Positions 8,693-18,302 of a DNA stretch of 64,000 nucleotides are shown piece after piece. The notes beneath the pieces are model-generated. The model did no database searches and was not told the origin of the DNA. It was given only the letters and a program-made list of their open reading frames with translations. How positions within the stretch are numbered: the stretch's first letter is position 1; every line of letters begins with the position of its first letter. The translations under genes and the position numbers were made by a program. The stretch is from Paludibacterium paludis (GTDB lineage Bacteria > Pseudomonadota > Gammaproteobacteria > Burkholderiales > Chromobacteriaceae): NCBI RefSeq assembly GCF_018802605.1, contig NZ_CP069161.1, positions 3,348,001-3,412,000 of the forward strand, given 5' to 3'.

Positions 8693-9556
8693 ATGGACCT
8701 CACTCAACTGCGCATGTTCTGTGCCGTGGCCGATTGCGGCTCCGTCACCCTGGCCGCACGGGAACTGCACCGGGTGCCGTCGAACCTGACAACGCGCCTC
8801 AAACAGCTGGAAAACGAACTGGGCGTCGCCCTGTTCATCCGCGAACACCCGCGACTAACACTCTCACAACACGGTCATCATCTTCTTGTCTATGCCAGAC
8901 GCATTCTTGCCTTGAGCGACGAGGCGCGCGTCGCCCTGACCTGCCAGGGGCCGGCGGGTCCGTTGCGTCTGGGATCGATGGAATGCACGGCGGCCGTCTT
9001 GCTGCCGGGACTTCTCGCGCGTTATCACCGCGATTACCCGGCGGTGGCGCTGTCGCTCAAGACCGGCTCGACGAGGGAATTGCGCCATGCGCTGGCAACG
9101 GGGGAAATTTCAGCGGCGTTCGTCGACGGCCCCGTGCCCGCCGGCGATCTGGAGGCGCGCGCCGTCATGGACGATGAACTGGTTCTGGTAACGGACAGGG
9201 AACGGGCGACGGTGCGAACGGCCCGCGATCTGGGAGACGACGTGGTGTTCACCTTCCGGCCCGGCTGCTCCTACCGGGACAGGATGGAAGCCTGGTACGC
9301 GGCGGATGGCGCGCGACCGGGGGGAATTCAGGAGATCCACTCCTACCACGCCATGCTGGGTTGCGTGGCCTCGGGCGCCGGCGTGGCGATGATGCCGGCC
9401 TCGGTCGTGGCCACCCTGCCCGGCCATGACGCGGTGGCATGCCACCGGCTCGCGCCGGAACATGCCCGCGTCACCACCTGGCTCATTTGGCCGCGCCAGG
9501 GCGGCAGCCCGGCGATCGACGCGTTAAGCCGCCTGGCCGCGCCGGCTCAAAGGTGA
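8693..9556 (+). CDS. LysR-family regulator resembling PtrR (YneJ)
   Basis: 287 aa. Winged helix-turn-helix at the N-terminus ([20 protein letters not shown], then [20 protein letters not shown]), followed by a LysR effector-binding domain. The [10 protein letters not shown] recognition helix and the overall N-terminal pattern recall E. coli PtrR/YneJ, a putrescine-utilisation regulator; I infer similarity, not the same ligand. Probably controls the divergent MFS gene and itself. Its last 10 bp overlap the end of coq7. Confidence 0.88.
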   Translation: MDLTQLRMFCAVADCGSVTLAARELHRVPSNLTTRLKQLENELGVALFIREHPRLTLSQHGHHLLVYARRILALSDEARVALTCQGPAGPLRLGSMECTAAVLLPGLLARYHRDYPAVALSLKTGSTRELRHALATGEISAAFVDGPVPAGDLEARAVMDDELVLVTDRERATVRTARDLGDDVVFTFRPGCSYRDRMEAWYAADGARPGGIQEIHSYHAMLGCVASGAGVAMMPASVVATLPGHDAVACHRLAPEHARVTTWLIWPRQGGSPAIDALSRLAAPAQR

Positions 9557-10167
9557 TAACTGCTGCCGGTCATGATTTTCGCGGTCAGCTTCATCGCGCC
9601 GCGCACCGGCAGCGGCAGACGCGCGGCGCCCAGATCCCGCGCCATGTCGGCATGACGCATTTCATCGTCGCGCATCTGGGCGACGATCGCCCGGCTCTTG
9701 GCGTCCTGTTCCGGGAGTTTGTCCAAGTGGCTGTTCAGGTGCGCTTCGACCTGGTGCTCGGTTTCCTCCAGGAACCCCAGATTCCACTTGTCGCCGAGAA
9801 GGCCGGCGGCCACGCCCAACGCCAGCGAGCCGGTGTACCAGACGGGATTGAGCAGGCTCACGCGCCCGCCCAGCTCCCGGATGCGGCGCTCTGTCCAGGC
9901 CAGGTGCTCGACCTCTTCGAATGCCGCCTCGCGCAGCGCTTCGCGCGCCGCGGGATCGCGGGCCGTCAGGGCCTGCCCCTGATAAAGGGCCTGGGCGCAC
10001 ACTTCGCCGCAATGATTGACGCGCATCAGGCCCAGCGCATGGCGTTTCTCCGCCTCGCTCAACGGCGCATCCCCGATGGCTTCGTCCGGGTGCGGGCGTT
10101 GGCTGGCCGCCGGCGCGCACAGCGTGCGCAGGCCCTTGTCGAATTCGATGATGAATTTATCCAGCAT
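9547..10167 (-). CDS. coq7: Coq7-type demethoxyubiquinone monooxygenase
   Basis: 206 aa. Di-iron hydroxylase of ubiquinone synthesis, replacing UbiF in many betaproteobacteria. The ferritin-like ligands are visible as [32 protein letters not shown] and [10 protein letters not shown]. The start is ATG 10167 ([16 protein letters not shown]), which fits family length; the open frame extends 69 bp upstream without family sequence. Confidence 0.94.
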   Translation of the reverse strand: MLDKFIIEFDKGLRTLCAPAASQRPHPDEAIGDAPLSEAEKRHALGLMRVNHCGEVCAQALYQGQALTARDPAAREALREAAFEEVEHLAWTERRIRELGGRVSLLNPVWYTGSLALGVAAGLLGDKWNLGFLEETEHQVEAHLNSHLDKLPEQDAKSRAIVAQMRDDEMRHADMARDLGAARLPLPVRGAMKLTAKIMTGSSYHL

Positions 10168-10205
10168 GAGAAAACCGGGTCCTCTGTCTGAAGAAGCGTT
10201 GGTGG

Positions 10206-10264
10206 CGATTATACCTTCCAGCGCAGAATCCCGCATCGCGGCGCGCGGCCATCAGGTATAATCG
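10206..10264. promoter_or_regulatory. Divergent -10 boxes in an 11-bp inverted repeat (coq7/ppa)
   Basis: CGATTATACCT (10206-10216) and AGGTATAATCG (10254-10264) are perfect inverted copies 37 bp apart. Each contains TATAAT, one facing coq7 and one facing ppa. Neither has a clear -35 box. This looks like a symmetrical divergent promoter pair. Confidence 0.5.
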
Positions 10265-10311
10265 ACCCGATCATATTGACTCAACATGCCTAATAGAAAG
10301 GGATTGTCGCG

Positions 10312-10845
10312 ATGAACCTCGACCGTATCGCTCCCGGCAAGGACATGCCGAACGATTTCAACGTCGTAATCGAAATTTCCGCCAACAGCGCACCGATCAA
10401 ATACGAATTCGACAAGGACTCCGGCGCGATCTTCGTTGACCGCTTCATGGGCACTTCCATGTTCTACCCGGCCAACTACGGTTTCGTTCCGCAAACCCTG
10501 GCCGGCGACGGCGACCCGGTCGACGTGCTGGTGGTCACTCCGTTCCCGCTGCCTCCCGGCGTCGTGGTCCGCTGCCGCGCCCTTGGCATGATCAAGATGG
10601 AAGACGAGTCCGGCATCGACGCCAAACTCGTCGCCGTGCCGGTCGAAAAGCTGTGTCCGATGTACAAGGCCATCCAGAAGCTGGAAGACCTGCCGGAACT
10701 CTTGCGCGCCCAGATGGTGCACTTCTTCGAGCACTACAAGGATCTGGAAAAGGGCAAGTGGGTCAAGGTACAAGGCTGGGGCACGCTGGAAGACGCCACC
10801 CGCGAGCTGGTTGAAGGCATCGAAAGCCACAAGAAGCAGGGCTGA
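10312..10845 (+). CDS. ppa: Inorganic pyrophosphatase (family I)
   Basis: 177 aa, normal length for a bacterial family I enzyme. Cytoplasmic hexamer that splits pyrophosphate and drives biosynthetic reactions. Signature residues are present: the substrate-binding segment [24 protein letters not shown] and the Mg-binding [11 protein letters not shown] single-gene unit with its own terminator. Confidence 0.97.
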   Translation: MNLDRIAPGKDMPNDFNVVIEISANSAPIKYEFDKDSGAIFVDRFMGTSMFYPANYGFVPQTLAGDGDPVDVLVVTPFPLPPGVVVRCRALGMIKMEDESGIDAKLVAVPVEKLCPMYKAIQKLEDLPELLRAQMVHFFEHYKDLEKGKWVKVQGWGTLEDATRELVEGIESHKKQG

Positions 10846-10866
10846 CATCCCCGACATCCCGTCCCG

Positions 10867-10890
10867 AGGCCGGCATCGCCGGCCTTTTTT
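10867..10890 (+). terminator. Rho-independent terminator of ppa
   Basis: AGGCCGGC-ATC-GCCGGCCT stem followed by six T, 21 bp after the ppa stop codon. Confidence 0.93.
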
Positions 10891-11000
10891 GTTTTTCCCC
10901 TCTCCGTCTGCAACGTTATCTTTTGTGGTTTGCAAGCCGCGGACAAACCTTCTACTTTGATTTTAGATATTTGATCAAATTCTCAATCGGGAGCGCCGTA

Positions 11001-12635
11001 ATGAAGAACTGGACGGTACGCGGGAAACTGCTGGCGGGTTTCGGACTCGTGATCCTCGTGCTCATCGCCAGCGTGGGAACGGCCGCCATGAAAATGGCCG
11101 CCATGCAGGATCATATGGCGTCGATCACCGAAGACCGCTATCCCAAGCTGAAGCTGGCCAACCGGATTATTCAACTGACTCTGGACAACGGCAGGCAGGT
11201 GCGTAACGCCATTCTCACCAATGACACCAAGGAAACCGAAACCTTCATCGGCAAGGCCGAAGCCAATCGGGCGGAGCTGACCAAAACCTATGCGGAAATG
11301 GACGGCATGCTGTCGAACGAGGAAGGCAAGCGTCTGTTCGGCGAGGTCAAAACGGCCGGCGCGGGGCTCGATGCGCATTTCACTGAAATGTACCGGCTGG
11401 CGCGCCTCAACTCCCCGGAAGGACAGGAAAAGGCCAGACAATTCCTCAACAGCACCTTTGCGCCAGCCAATAACGCCTTCATCAAAGCGGCCGAAGCACT
11501 GGCCAAGTACCAGGATGACCGGATGGTCGAAGCGCGTGACATGGCCGCCGCCGCCTACCACTCGGCGCGGATCATGCTGGGCGTCCTTCTTGCCGTCGCG
11601 ATCGCGCTGTCGGTGGCCATCGCGGTTTTCATCGCCAGGCTGGTCGGCAAACCACTCGGAGAAGCGATGGCGATCGCCAAGGAGATCCGCGAGGGCAATC
11701 TGTCCGGATCGGAACCGCCGCCCGCTCCTTCATCGGACGAGAGCCTGACCGTGCAGCGCGATCTGATTCTGATGCGCGACAGCCTGCGCGATCTGGTGCG
11801 CACCATCCACGACAACGCCACAAGCGTCTCGGATTCCGCCCATGAACTATCGGGCATGGCCCAGCATGTCGCTGTCAGCGCGCAGCGCCAATCGGAAACC
11901 ACCACCACCGCGGCGGCCACGCTCGAACAACTGACCGTCAGCATCAACCATGTCGCCGACAACGCCGACGATGCCTCGAGAAAAGCCCACGACTCCGGCG
12001 AAATCGCCGCCCGGGGTGGACGCGAGGTGTTGCAATCGGCCGACCAGATCCGCCGCGTGTCGGATCAGGTGGGTGAGACCGCCTCGAAAGTCGAGGATCT
12101 CACCGGACAGGTACAGGAAATCGGCCAGATCGTCACGGTGATCCGCGATGTCGCCGATCAGACCAATCTGCTGGCCCTCAATGCGGCCATCGAAGCGGCG
12201 CGGGCGGGCGAGATGGGACGGGGCTTCGCGGTGGTCGCCGACGAAGTGCGCAAACTGGCCGAACGCACCACCGTCTCGGCCCAGGAAATCACCCGCAAGA
12301 TCGCCGCCATCCAGCGCGGGTCGGAAACCGCGGTGGACAGCATGAAACAGAGCATCGAAAGCGTCGGCAAGGTCTCGGGCACCGCCGAGCAGGCCTCGCA
12401 CTCGATGCGGGAGATCGAACAGAGCTCGGAAACGATCGTCGGCACCATCAGCGCGATCAGCTCCTCGCTTGCCGAGCAACGCACGGCGAGCCACGATCTG
12501 GCCCAGCGGATGGAACAGGTCGCGCAGCTGTCCGAATCGAACAGCGCGACGGTCGAAGAACTGGCGACCACCTCCGCGGAATTGCAGGCCCTCGCGAAAA
12601 ATTTGCAGGACAGGGTCAGTCTGTTCCGCCTCTAG
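11001..12635 (+). CDS. Methyl-accepting chemotaxis protein
   Basis: 544 aa. TM1 near residues 10-30; the periplasmic region (about 35-185) has the pattern of a 4HB_MCP four-helix ligand domain. TM2 lies near 190-212, a HAMP domain follows, and the coiled-coil signalling domain has the conserved tip [20 protein letters not shown]. No C-terminal NWETF-type pentapeptide (it ends LFRL). Ligand unknown. Start at ATG 11001 ([10 protein letters not shown]); the longer open frame upstream adds a segment unlike MCPs. A single-gene unit. Confidence 0.95.
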   Translation: MKNWTVRGKLLAGFGLVILVLIASVGTAAMKMAAMQDHMASITEDRYPKLKLANRIIQLTLDNGRQVRNAILTNDTKETETFIGKAEANRAELTKTYAEMDGMLSNEEGKRLFGEVKTAGAGLDAHFTEMYRLARLNSPEGQEKARQFLNSTFAPANNAFIKAAEALAKYQDDRMVEARDMAAAAYHSARIMLGVLLAVAIALSVAIAVFIARLVGKPLGEAMAIAKEIREGNLSGSEPPPAPSSDESLTVQRDLILMRDSLRDLVRTIHDNATSVSDSAHELSGMAQHVAVSAQRQSETTTTAAATLEQLTVSINHVADNADDASRKAHDSGEIAARGGREVLQSADQIRRVSDQVGETASKVEDLTGQVQEIGQIVTVIRDVADQTNLLALNAAIEAARAGEMGRGFAVVADEVRKLAERTTVSAQEITRKIAAIQRGSETAVDSMKQSIESVGKVSGTAEQASHSMREIEQSSETIVGTISAISSSLAEQRTASHDLAQRMEQVAQLSESNSATVEELATTSAELQALAKNLQDRVSLFRL

Positions 12636-12641
12636 GTCGGA

Positions 12642-12668
12642 TACAATGGGGTCGACACCAACGACCCC
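12642..12668 (+). promoter_or_regulatory. Possible -10 box and hairpin before the 12681 gene
   Basis: TACAAT (12642-12647) directly precedes a perfect 7-bp dyad GGGGTCG-N7-CGACCCC (12648-12668). The dyad has only a weak T-rich tail, so it may be a leader hairpin or operator, or the terminator of the chemoreceptor gene. Confidence 0.35.
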
Positions 12669-12680
12669 GTTGAACCGATT

Positions 12681-13430
12681 TTGGATCTGATCGCTGCCGG
12701 CTGCCACGCCGCCCTTCCCTGGCTCGCCCAAAGGCTGAAGAGTCGCGGATACCCCGTCACCCGCCTGAATGACGTTCCCGAGCCGCTGACCCGGCTTGGC
12801 GGCGAGGTGTCATGCCTGATCGCCGAGGATACCGTGATCGCGCTCGCCCCTTCCTCCGCGGCGCTGGCATTGCGCATGGAAGCCGAATGTCTCGCCCGGG
12901 GACTTCGCTACGCGGAGCTGACCGGCCCCTGGCAGTCTTATGGGACGGAAACGGGATTCATCCTCATGACGGGCACCGACGAATCCCCCCCGCCCGTCCT
13001 TCCCCCGATCCTGGATGCCCTGGCCCCGGTGCCGGGCGGCTGGCTGCGCACCGGACCGGCGGGCAGCGCCTGCTACACCGCGCGCGTCCTCGATACCCTG
13101 GTTTTCAGCTGCGCGCTGGCGAGCCAGGCGTCCTGGGCGATCCCCGGCGAGGCGTTGCGCCCCCCCGACTGGGAAACATTCCTGGCGCGCTTGCACCAAC
13201 TGGCCGACCAGTTGATGGCGTTGTCGCTCGACTACCTGGGCGAGGAACGGCACAACGCAGAAGCCGATCCGGCAAGTGTGCTCGCCGACTTCGCCCGCCC
13301 CCCAGCCGAACAGGCGCACTTCGCCGGGAATCTGGCGCGCGTTCTGGTTCTCGCGCTACGCCAGGGCAAGGCGCTGGAGCAGCTGTACCTGGCGCTTGCG
13401 GCCTCCCACGGGAACGATCCCCCGGCCTGA
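12681..13430 (+). CDS. Degenerate 3-hydroxyisobutyrate/6PG-dehydrogenase-like protein
   Basis: 249 aa, apparent TTG start. I do not recognise a characterised homologue. The order of segments suggests the beta-hydroxyacid dehydrogenase fold: a short Rossmann-like half (ALRMEAECLARGLRYAEL resembles the helix-strand before the substrate loop), then a helical half starting GSACYTARVLDTLVFSCALA where active members have G-x-K-x-x-N-N. The N-terminal GxGxxG loop is absent and the catalytic lysine appears to be replaced. If the assignment holds, the protein has lost dehydrogenase activity. Function unknown. Confidence 0.5.
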   Translation: MDLIAAGCHAALPWLAQRLKSRGYPVTRLNDVPEPLTRLGGEVSCLIAEDTVIALAPSSAALALRMEAECLARGLRYAELTGPWQSYGTETGFILMTGTDESPPPVLPPILDALAPVPGGWLRTGPAGSACYTARVLDTLVFSCALASQASWAIPGEALRPPDWETFLARLHQLADQLMALSLDYLGEERHNAEADPASVLADFARPPAEQAHFAGNLARVLVLALRQGKALEQLYLALAASHGNDPPA

Positions 13431-13470
13431 CGCGCGCCTCCCGGGCCTGGCAACCCGTTTCGCCCCCCAT

Positions 13471-13500
13471 AAAAAAAGCGCCTGCCCTAAGGCAAGCGCT
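13471..13500 (-). terminator. Rho-independent terminator of the phasin gene
   Basis: Read on the minus strand: stem AGCGCTTGCC/GGCAGGCGCT with one mismatch and a TTAG loop, followed by seven T. It starts 25 bp after the phasin stop. Confidence 0.9.
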
Positions 13501-13525
13501 CACGCAGAGGGGACGTGCGCGAAAC

Positions 13526-14095
13526 TCAGACGGAAGCGGTCGTCGTCTTCTTGGCGCGGCTGACTGCGGCCGACGCGGCCTTGGCCGAGTTGGTCGCCGC
13601 CTCTACGCTGGCCTCGGCGATTTCGGCGCCGACTTTCTTGGCCGTCTTGGACACGCTCTCGAAAGCCGCGCTGGAAGAATTGACCAGCGTCTTGAGCGCG
13701 GATACGGCGATGTCGGAGCCGGCCGGAGCGTTCTTGGAGAAACGGTCGATCGAGTTCAGGAGCGCCTTGTTGGTTTCGGCAACCTGCTCTTCGACAAAGG
13801 CGGCCAGTTCATTCTGGGTCTGCACCGCGGCGTCGTAGACATTGCGGGCGGCCGAGAACGCCTGATCGATGCTCGGCTGGGCAAGACCCGACTGGAACTC
13901 GGCGAAGGCCTTGACGTCCTTGATTTCGCCAAGCGCCTTGAAGGTCTGGGCCTGATCGGCCAGAACCTTGCGGGTCAGATCGAGGTGCAAGTTGGCGAAG
14001 CGCTCGGCGCTCGCCAGAACGATGGAAGACAGGCGAACAGCTTTGTCGAATTGCGCCTGCCCCAGAGAGGAAAAATCTTGGGTGTTGGTAAACAT
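13526..14095 (-). CDS. phaP: Phasin family protein (polyhydroxyalkanoate granule protein)
   Basis: 189 aa, almost entirely helical and amphipathic, with the phasin_2 pattern (NLHLDLTRKVLADQAQ, NVYDAAVQTQNELAAFVEEQ) and an Ala/Lys-rich tail ending RAKKTTTASV. Phasins coat PHA granules and control their number and size. No PHA synthase gene is nearby; the gene has its own promoter and terminator, as is common for phaP. Confidence 0.92.
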   Translation of the reverse strand: MFTNTQDFSSLGQAQFDKAVRLSSIVLASAERFANLHLDLTRKVLADQAQTFKALGEIKDVKAFAEFQSGLAQPSIDQAFSAARNVYDAAVQTQNELAAFVEEQVAETNKALLNSIDRFSKNAPAGSDIAVSALKTLVNSSSAAFESVSKTAKKVGAEIAEASVEAATNSAKAASAAVSRAKKTTTASV

Positions 14096-14183
14096 CGTGT
14101 AAGACTCCTGAATGCGTTTGACAACTCAGCAACAACAGCAACAAAACTGGTTGAGGCGAGCCATGCTGCACCGCAACAAGCCT

Positions 14184-14212
14184 AATTTAATCAAAATGAC
14201 GGCAAGGGTCAA
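14184..14212 (-). promoter_or_regulatory. Sigma-70 promoter of the phasin gene
   Basis: On the minus strand TTGACC (14212-14207), 17 bp, TAAATT (14189-14184), about 90 bp upstream of the phasin start. The 352-bp gap 14096-14447 holds this promoter and the min promoter facing away; no gene is seen in it. Confidence 0.7.
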
Positions 14213-14384
14213 GTCCACGGCCTGACTCATTCACCATTAACCATCTATTTTGTCTGGATTTTTACCACAAATACACTCATACATCATGACGATTTCGTGA
14301 TATCTATTCTACTGCCTCGCAGGACAGTTTCGTCGCGTCGCAGCATATGCGACAAGCATGCCCATTTTCCCGGTATCGAAGCGA

Positions 14385-14413
14385 TTGAAACCCCAGAGAC
14401 AAACCGATACACT
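14385..14413 (+). promoter_or_regulatory. Sigma-70 promoter of the min operon
   Basis: TTGAAA (14385-14390), 17-bp spacer, TACACT (14408-14413), 34 bp before minC. Confidence 0.65.
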
Positions 14414-14447
14414 CGCCCCATAGAAGAAATCTATTTATGATCAGACC

Positions 14448-15173
14448 ATGAGCCAAACGGCCAACGCTTTCGATATCAAATCAGCCAGCATCGACGTGCT
14501 GGCCATTGTCCTGCGCACGGCGGGACTCGAAGAACTCGGCCCGGCCCTCCGAGCCCGCTTTGGCACGGCATCCGCCGAAGCCGGCACCGAGCCTTTCGTC
14601 CTCGATCTGGAGATGCTCGACGAGCCGACCGCGCTGGACATGCAGGGACTTCTCGCCCTGCTGGCAGAATCCGGCATCCATGTCGTCGGCCTGCGCCACC
14701 CGGATCCGGCATTCGCCGAATTGGCCTCCCGTCATGCCCTTGCCTGGCTGCCGGTCAACGCGCCGCGGCCTGCGCAGGCCGCCGCGGAGCCGGCAAAGCC
14801 GGCCGAACCTGCCGCGCCCCCCGCCGGTCCGGAGTCCATCGCGCCGATGATCATCGACCGGCCGGTGCGCGCGGGCCAGCAGATCTACGCGCGCGGCGGC
14901 GATCTTGTGGTGCTGGCCGTGGTCAGCGCCGGCGCCGAGATCATCGCCGATGGCAACATCCACGTGTACGCGCCGTTGCGCGGCCGGGCGCTGGCCGGAG
15001 CCAGGGGCAATACCTCGGCGCGGATTTTCGTGCGGGCCATGGAAGCGGAGCTTGTCTCCATCGCCGGGGTCTACCGGACGATCGAGCAGGCGCTGCCGGA
15101 CAGCCTGCGCGGCAAACCGACCCAGATTTATCTTGAGAACGAGCGCATCGTGATGAGCGCGCTCGGTGAATGA
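14448..15173 (+). CDS. minC: Septum site-determining protein MinC
   Basis: 241 aa. Inhibits FtsZ assembly away from mid-cell. N-terminal MinC_N domain (about 1-105), a Pro/Ala-rich linker around 108-130, and the C-terminal beta-helix domain with the typical RPVRAGQQIYARGGDLVVLA and GNIHVYAPLRGRALAGARGN that binds MinD. First gene of minCDE-oxyR-marR. Confidence 0.96.
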   Translation: MSQTANAFDIKSASIDVLAIVLRTAGLEELGPALRARFGTASAEAGTEPFVLDLEMLDEPTALDMQGLLALLAESGIHVVGLRHPDPAFAELASRHALAWLPVNAPRPAQAAAEPAKPAEPAAPPAGPESIAPMIIDRPVRAGQQIYARGGDLVVLAVVSAGAEIIADGNIHVYAPLRGRALAGARGNTSARIFVRAMEAELVSIAGVYRTIEQALPDSLRGKPTQIYLENERIVMSALGE

Positions 15174-15214
15174 CCGGATAACGGCTAACCGCTAAACATT
15201 CCAAGGGAGCCAAC

Positions 15215-16027
15215 GTGGCAAAAATCATTGTCGTGACTTCGGGCAAAGGCGGCGTCGGCAAGACGACCACCAGTGCCAGCTTCGCCTCGGGCCTCGCCCT
15301 CAGGGGGCACAAGACCGCCGTGATCGACTTCGATGTGGGCCTTCGCAACCTCGACCTCATCATGGGGTGCGAGCGACGCGTCGTCTACGATCTGATCAAT
15401 GTGGTCAATAAAGAGGCCACCCTCAACCAGGCCATGATCAAGGACAAGAACTGCGACAACCTGTACATCCTGCCGGCGTCGCAAACACGCGACAAGGATG
15501 CGCTCAGCCAGGAGGGGGTCGAGCAGGTACTCAAGGAATTGGGCGACATGGGGTTCGAATACATCGTCTGCGATTCGCCGGCCGGTATCGAGAAGGGCGC
15601 GCTGATGGCGCTCTATTTCGCCGACGAGGCCCTGATCGTCACCAATCCGGAGGTCTCTTCCGTCCGCGACTCGGACCGCATTCTCGGCATTCTCGCCTCG
15701 AAGTCGCGCCGTGCCCAGGAAGGACGCGAACCCGTGCGCGAACACCTGATGATCACCCGCTACTCCCCGGCCCGTGTCGAAAAGGGAGAGATGCTGTCGG
15801 TCGACGATGTGAAAGAAATCCTGCGCGTGCCGCTGATCGGGGTGATCCCCGAATCGCAGACGGTGCTGCAGGCGTCCAACTCCGGCACGCCGGCCATTCA
15901 CCTCAAAGGCACGGATGTGGCAGACGCCTACTCCGATGTGGTAGCCCGTTTCCTCGGCGAGCAGTGCCCGATGCGCTTCCTTGACGCGCCCAAGGTCGGT
16001 CTCCTCAAGCGTCTGTTCGGAGGTTGA
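15215..16027 (+). CDS. minD: Septum site-determining ATPase MinD
   Basis: 270 aa. Deviant Walker [11 protein letters not shown] near residue 10, switch [19 protein letters not shown], switch [17 protein letters not shown], and a C-terminal amphipathic membrane-targeting helix ([10 protein letters not shown]). Membrane-bound ATP-MinD recruits MinC and is released by MinE. The stop overlaps the minE start by 4 bp. Unlike flhG in this window its P-loop is intact. Confidence 0.97.
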   Translation: MAKIIVVTSGKGGVGKTTTSASFASGLALRGHKTAVIDFDVGLRNLDLIMGCERRVVYDLINVVNKEATLNQAMIKDKNCDNLYILPASQTRDKDALSQEGVEQVLKELGDMGFEYIVCDSPAGIEKGALMALYFADEALIVTNPEVSSVRDSDRILGILASKSRRAQEGREPVREHLMITRYSPARVEKGEMLSVDDVKEILRVPLIGVIPESQTVLQASNSGTPAIHLKGTDVADAYSDVVARFLGEQCPMRFLDAPKVGLLKRLFGG

Positions 16028-16290
16028 TCATGTCGCTGATAGAACGCCTTTTCGGCAAACGCCAGAAATCCGCCGCCATCGCCAGAGAGCGGCTGCAAAT
16101 CATCCTTGCCCATGAACGCGACGGCCGCACCACGGCTCCGGATTACCTGCCGGCGCTGCAGCGCGAACTGATGGAAGTCATTTCCAAATATGTCGCCGTG
16201 CATCAGGAAGACATCAAGGTCCATCTGGAACGCCAGGACAACTTCGAAGTGCTCGAAGTGAACATCGTCCTGCCGGAGAACAAGCGCTAA
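16024..16290 (+). CDS. minE: Cell division topological factor MinE
   Basis: 88 aa. N-terminal amphipathic helix plus anti-MinCD segment ([18 protein letters not shown]), then the topological-specificity domain ([17 protein letters not shown]). Stimulates MinD ATPase and drives Min oscillation. Overlaps minD by 4 bp; oxyR starts 6 bp after its stop. Confidence 0.97.
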   Translation: MIMSLIERLFGKRQKSAAIARERLQIILAHERDGRTTAPDYLPALQRELMEVISKYVAVHQEDIKVHLERQDNFEVLEVNIVLPENKR

Positions 16291-16296
16291 GCCGCC

Positions 16297-17232
16297 ATGA
16301 CGCTGACAGAACTGCGTTACATCGTCGCGGTGGCGAGGGAGAAGCATTTCGGCAGGGCGGCGCAAAGCTGCTTTGTCAGCCAGCCCACCCTGTCCATCGC
16401 GATCAAGAAGCTGGAAGACGAACTGGCGGTGACCCTGTTCGAGCGCGGGGGACCGGAAATCGCCGTGACAGAGATCGGCGAGCGCATCATCGAGCAGGCG
16501 CAGCGGGTTCTCGAGGAAGCCGATGCCATCAAGCGGCTCGCCGGGGAACACCAGAACGAACTGGCCGGCCCCCTGAAGCTCGGGGTGATCTTCACCATCA
16601 GCCCCTATCTGTTGCCGCGCCTGATACCCGCCCTGCGGATCCTCGCGCCCGAGATGCCGCTGATCATCGAGGAAAACTACACGGTTCGCCTCGCCGAGAT
16701 GCTCAAGCGCGGTGAGGTGGATGCCATCATTGTCGCCGATCCTTTCGACGAGGCCGGCACGATCGCCTATCCGCTCTACGAAGAACCTTTCGTGGTGGCG
16801 ACGCCGAAAGGTCACCGCTGGGAAGAGCGCGCGTGTCTCGAGCCTTGCGAGCTGTCGCAGGAAAGCGTGCTGCTGCTCACCCAGGGCAACTGCTTCCGCG
16901 ACCAGGTTCTGCAAGCCTGCAGCGAGCTGACGTCGCGCTCCTCGCAGCACGCCGGCGGCCTCGCTTCGACCTTGCAGGGCAGCTCGCTGAACACCATCCG
17001 CCACATGGTGGCCAGCGGCATGGGCGTGACCGTCATGCCGACCACGTCGGTGAGCGAGGCGGACGATGCCCTGCTCTCCATCATTCCGTTCACCGAACCG
17101 GCTCCCAGCCGCAAGGTGCTGCTCGTCACCCGCAAACAGTATTTCCGCCGCAAGGCCATCGGCACGCTGCAGCAAGCGGTGTTCCGTTCCGGATTGCCCG
17201 ACGTGGTCATGCTGGACGGGGAGGCGCAATGA
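16297..17232 (+). CDS. oxyR: Hydrogen peroxide sensor/regulator OxyR
   Basis: 311 aa LysR-type regulator. N-terminal HTH (HFGRAAQSCFVSQPTLSIAI) and regulatory domain. The redox-active cysteines of OxyR are both present at exactly 199 and 208 in NCFRDQVLQAC, so peroxide sensing by disulfide formation is expected. It follows minE by 6 bp; oxyR downstream of min genes is known from Neisseria gonorrhoeae, which helps place the organism. The target genes (catalase and others) are not in this window. Confidence 0.94.
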   Translation: MTLTELRYIVAVAREKHFGRAAQSCFVSQPTLSIAIKKLEDELAVTLFERGGPEIAVTEIGERIIEQAQRVLEEADAIKRLAGEHQNELAGPLKLGVIFTISPYLLPRLIPALRILAPEMPLIIEENYTVRLAEMLKRGEVDAIIVADPFDEAGTIAYPLYEEPFVVATPKGHRWEERACLEPCELSQESVLLLTQGNCFRDQVLQACSELTSRSSQHAGGLASTLQGSSLNTIRHMVASGMGVTVMPTTSVSEADDALLSIIPFTEPAPSRKVLLVTRKQYFRRKAIGTLQQAVFRSGLPDVVMLDGEAQ

Positions 17233-17657
17233 AAAACGACCATCGCAGCGCCATGGAGGCATTCTTTCATGCCTACATGGCGTTTACCGCCAAGCCCGAC
17301 GAGATTCTCGCCGGACACGGACTTGCCCGGGTGCACCACCGCATCATGTTCTTCGTCGGTCACTACCCGGGGCTGAGCGTGAAGGATCTCCTGGCCCACC
17401 TGCGCGTGACCAAGCAGGCGATAAATTTCCCGTTGCGTCAACTGGCCCAGATGGGCCTTCTGAACAGCAGAACGGCCTGGCACGACAAGCGCGTCAAGGA
17501 GCTTTACCTCACCGAAGCGGGCCAGGCGCTCGAAGCCAGCCTCTATGGCGCGCAAGTGGCGTTTCTCGAGCGCTCGTTCGATGGCTGCAGCGACGAGGCC
17601 GTGGCCGGCTGGCTGGCGGTCAACCAGCGCATGGCGCGCGAACGGCGCCCCGAATAA
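17229..17657 (+). CDS. MarR-family winged-helix regulator
   Basis: 142 aa, start ATG 17229 overlapping the oxyR stop by 4 bp. Wing-helix core: LARVHHRIMFFVGHYPGLSV, KDLLAHLRVTKQAINFPLRQ, then DKRVKELYLTEAG in the beta wing, as in MarR proteins. Two cysteine-poor dimer helices flank it. Ligand and targets unknown; cotranscription with oxyR suggests a stress-related role (inference). Confidence 0.88.
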   Translation: MKNDHRSAMEAFFHAYMAFTAKPDEILAGHGLARVHHRIMFFVGHYPGLSVKDLLAHLRVTKQAINFPLRQLAQMGLLNSRTAWHDKRVKELYLTEAGQALEASLYGAQVAFLERSFDGCSDEAVAGWLAVNQRMARERRPE

Positions 17658-17664
17658 CCCTTCC

Positions 17665-18231
17665 TCAGCCGATTTTCCGGTAGGTCACTTCGAGAATTTC
17701 GATATCCTCGTCCCCGTCGGGACCGCGGAACAGAACGGCATCCCCTTCCCTCGCCTTGAGCAGGCACCGGGCGATCGGAGAAATCCAGCTGATATGGCCA
17801 CGGCTCAGGTCGATCTCGTCGACACCGACAATGCTCAGACACTGCTCGCTGCCATCCCCCCGCTGAATCAGAACCGTCGCCGAAAAGAAAATCTGGTCGG
17901 TCGGTTCGCGGCGCTCGGGATCGACGACCTCGGCGATCTCCAGACGCTTGGTCAGAAAGCGGATGCGGCGATCGATTTCGCGCAGGCGGCGTTTGCCGTA
18001 CAGGTAGTCGCCATTCTCGGAACGGTCGCCGTTGCTGGCGGCCCAGTTCACCACCTGAACGACCTCCGGCCGTTCGCGATGCACCAGATGGTACAACTCG
18101 TCCTTCAGGCGCCGCCATCCGCCAGGGGTAATGTAATTCTTGCCCGACGCGGGCAACCGTCGCTCGGCGGGCAGATCGTCATCGGCGTCGTCGTCGTTTT
18201 CTCGGGTAAAGGCTTTGCTCATCGGTTTCAT
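17665..18231 (-). CDS. greB: Transcript cleavage factor GreB
   Basis: 188 aa. N-terminal coiled-coil finger with the acidic tip segment (NGDRSENGDYLYGKRRLREI), which inserts into RNA polymerase and stimulates cleavage of backtracked RNA. The C-terminal FKBP-like domain contains GVDEIDLSRGHISWISPIA. An acidic N-terminal extension (ENDDDADDDLP) precedes the family core. Alternative start three codons later (MSKAFTREN). Converges on marR with a 7-bp gap. Confidence 0.94.
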   Translation of the reverse strand: MKPMSKAFTRENDDDADDDLPAERRLPASGKNYITPGGWRRLKDELYHLVHRERPEVVQVVNWAASNGDRSENGDYLYGKRRLREIDRRIRFLTKRLEIAEVVDPERREPTDQIFFSATVLIQRGDGSEQCLSIVGVDEIDLSRGHISWISPIARCLLKAREGDAVLFRGPDGDEDIEILEVTYRKIG

Positions 18232-18238
18232 GCTTCAC

Positions 18239-18277
18239 AAAAAAAAAGCCTCCGTCGACCTGACGGCAGACGGAGGC
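18239..18277 (-). terminator. Rho-independent terminator of the rluB unit
   Basis: Minus strand: GCCTCCGTC/GACGGAGGC stem with a 12-nt loop, followed by nine T. It lies 25 bp past the rluB stop and just before greB, separating the two transcripts. Confidence 0.92.
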
Positions 18278-18302
18278 GCCTATCACACGCTTGGCGACGC
18301 GG

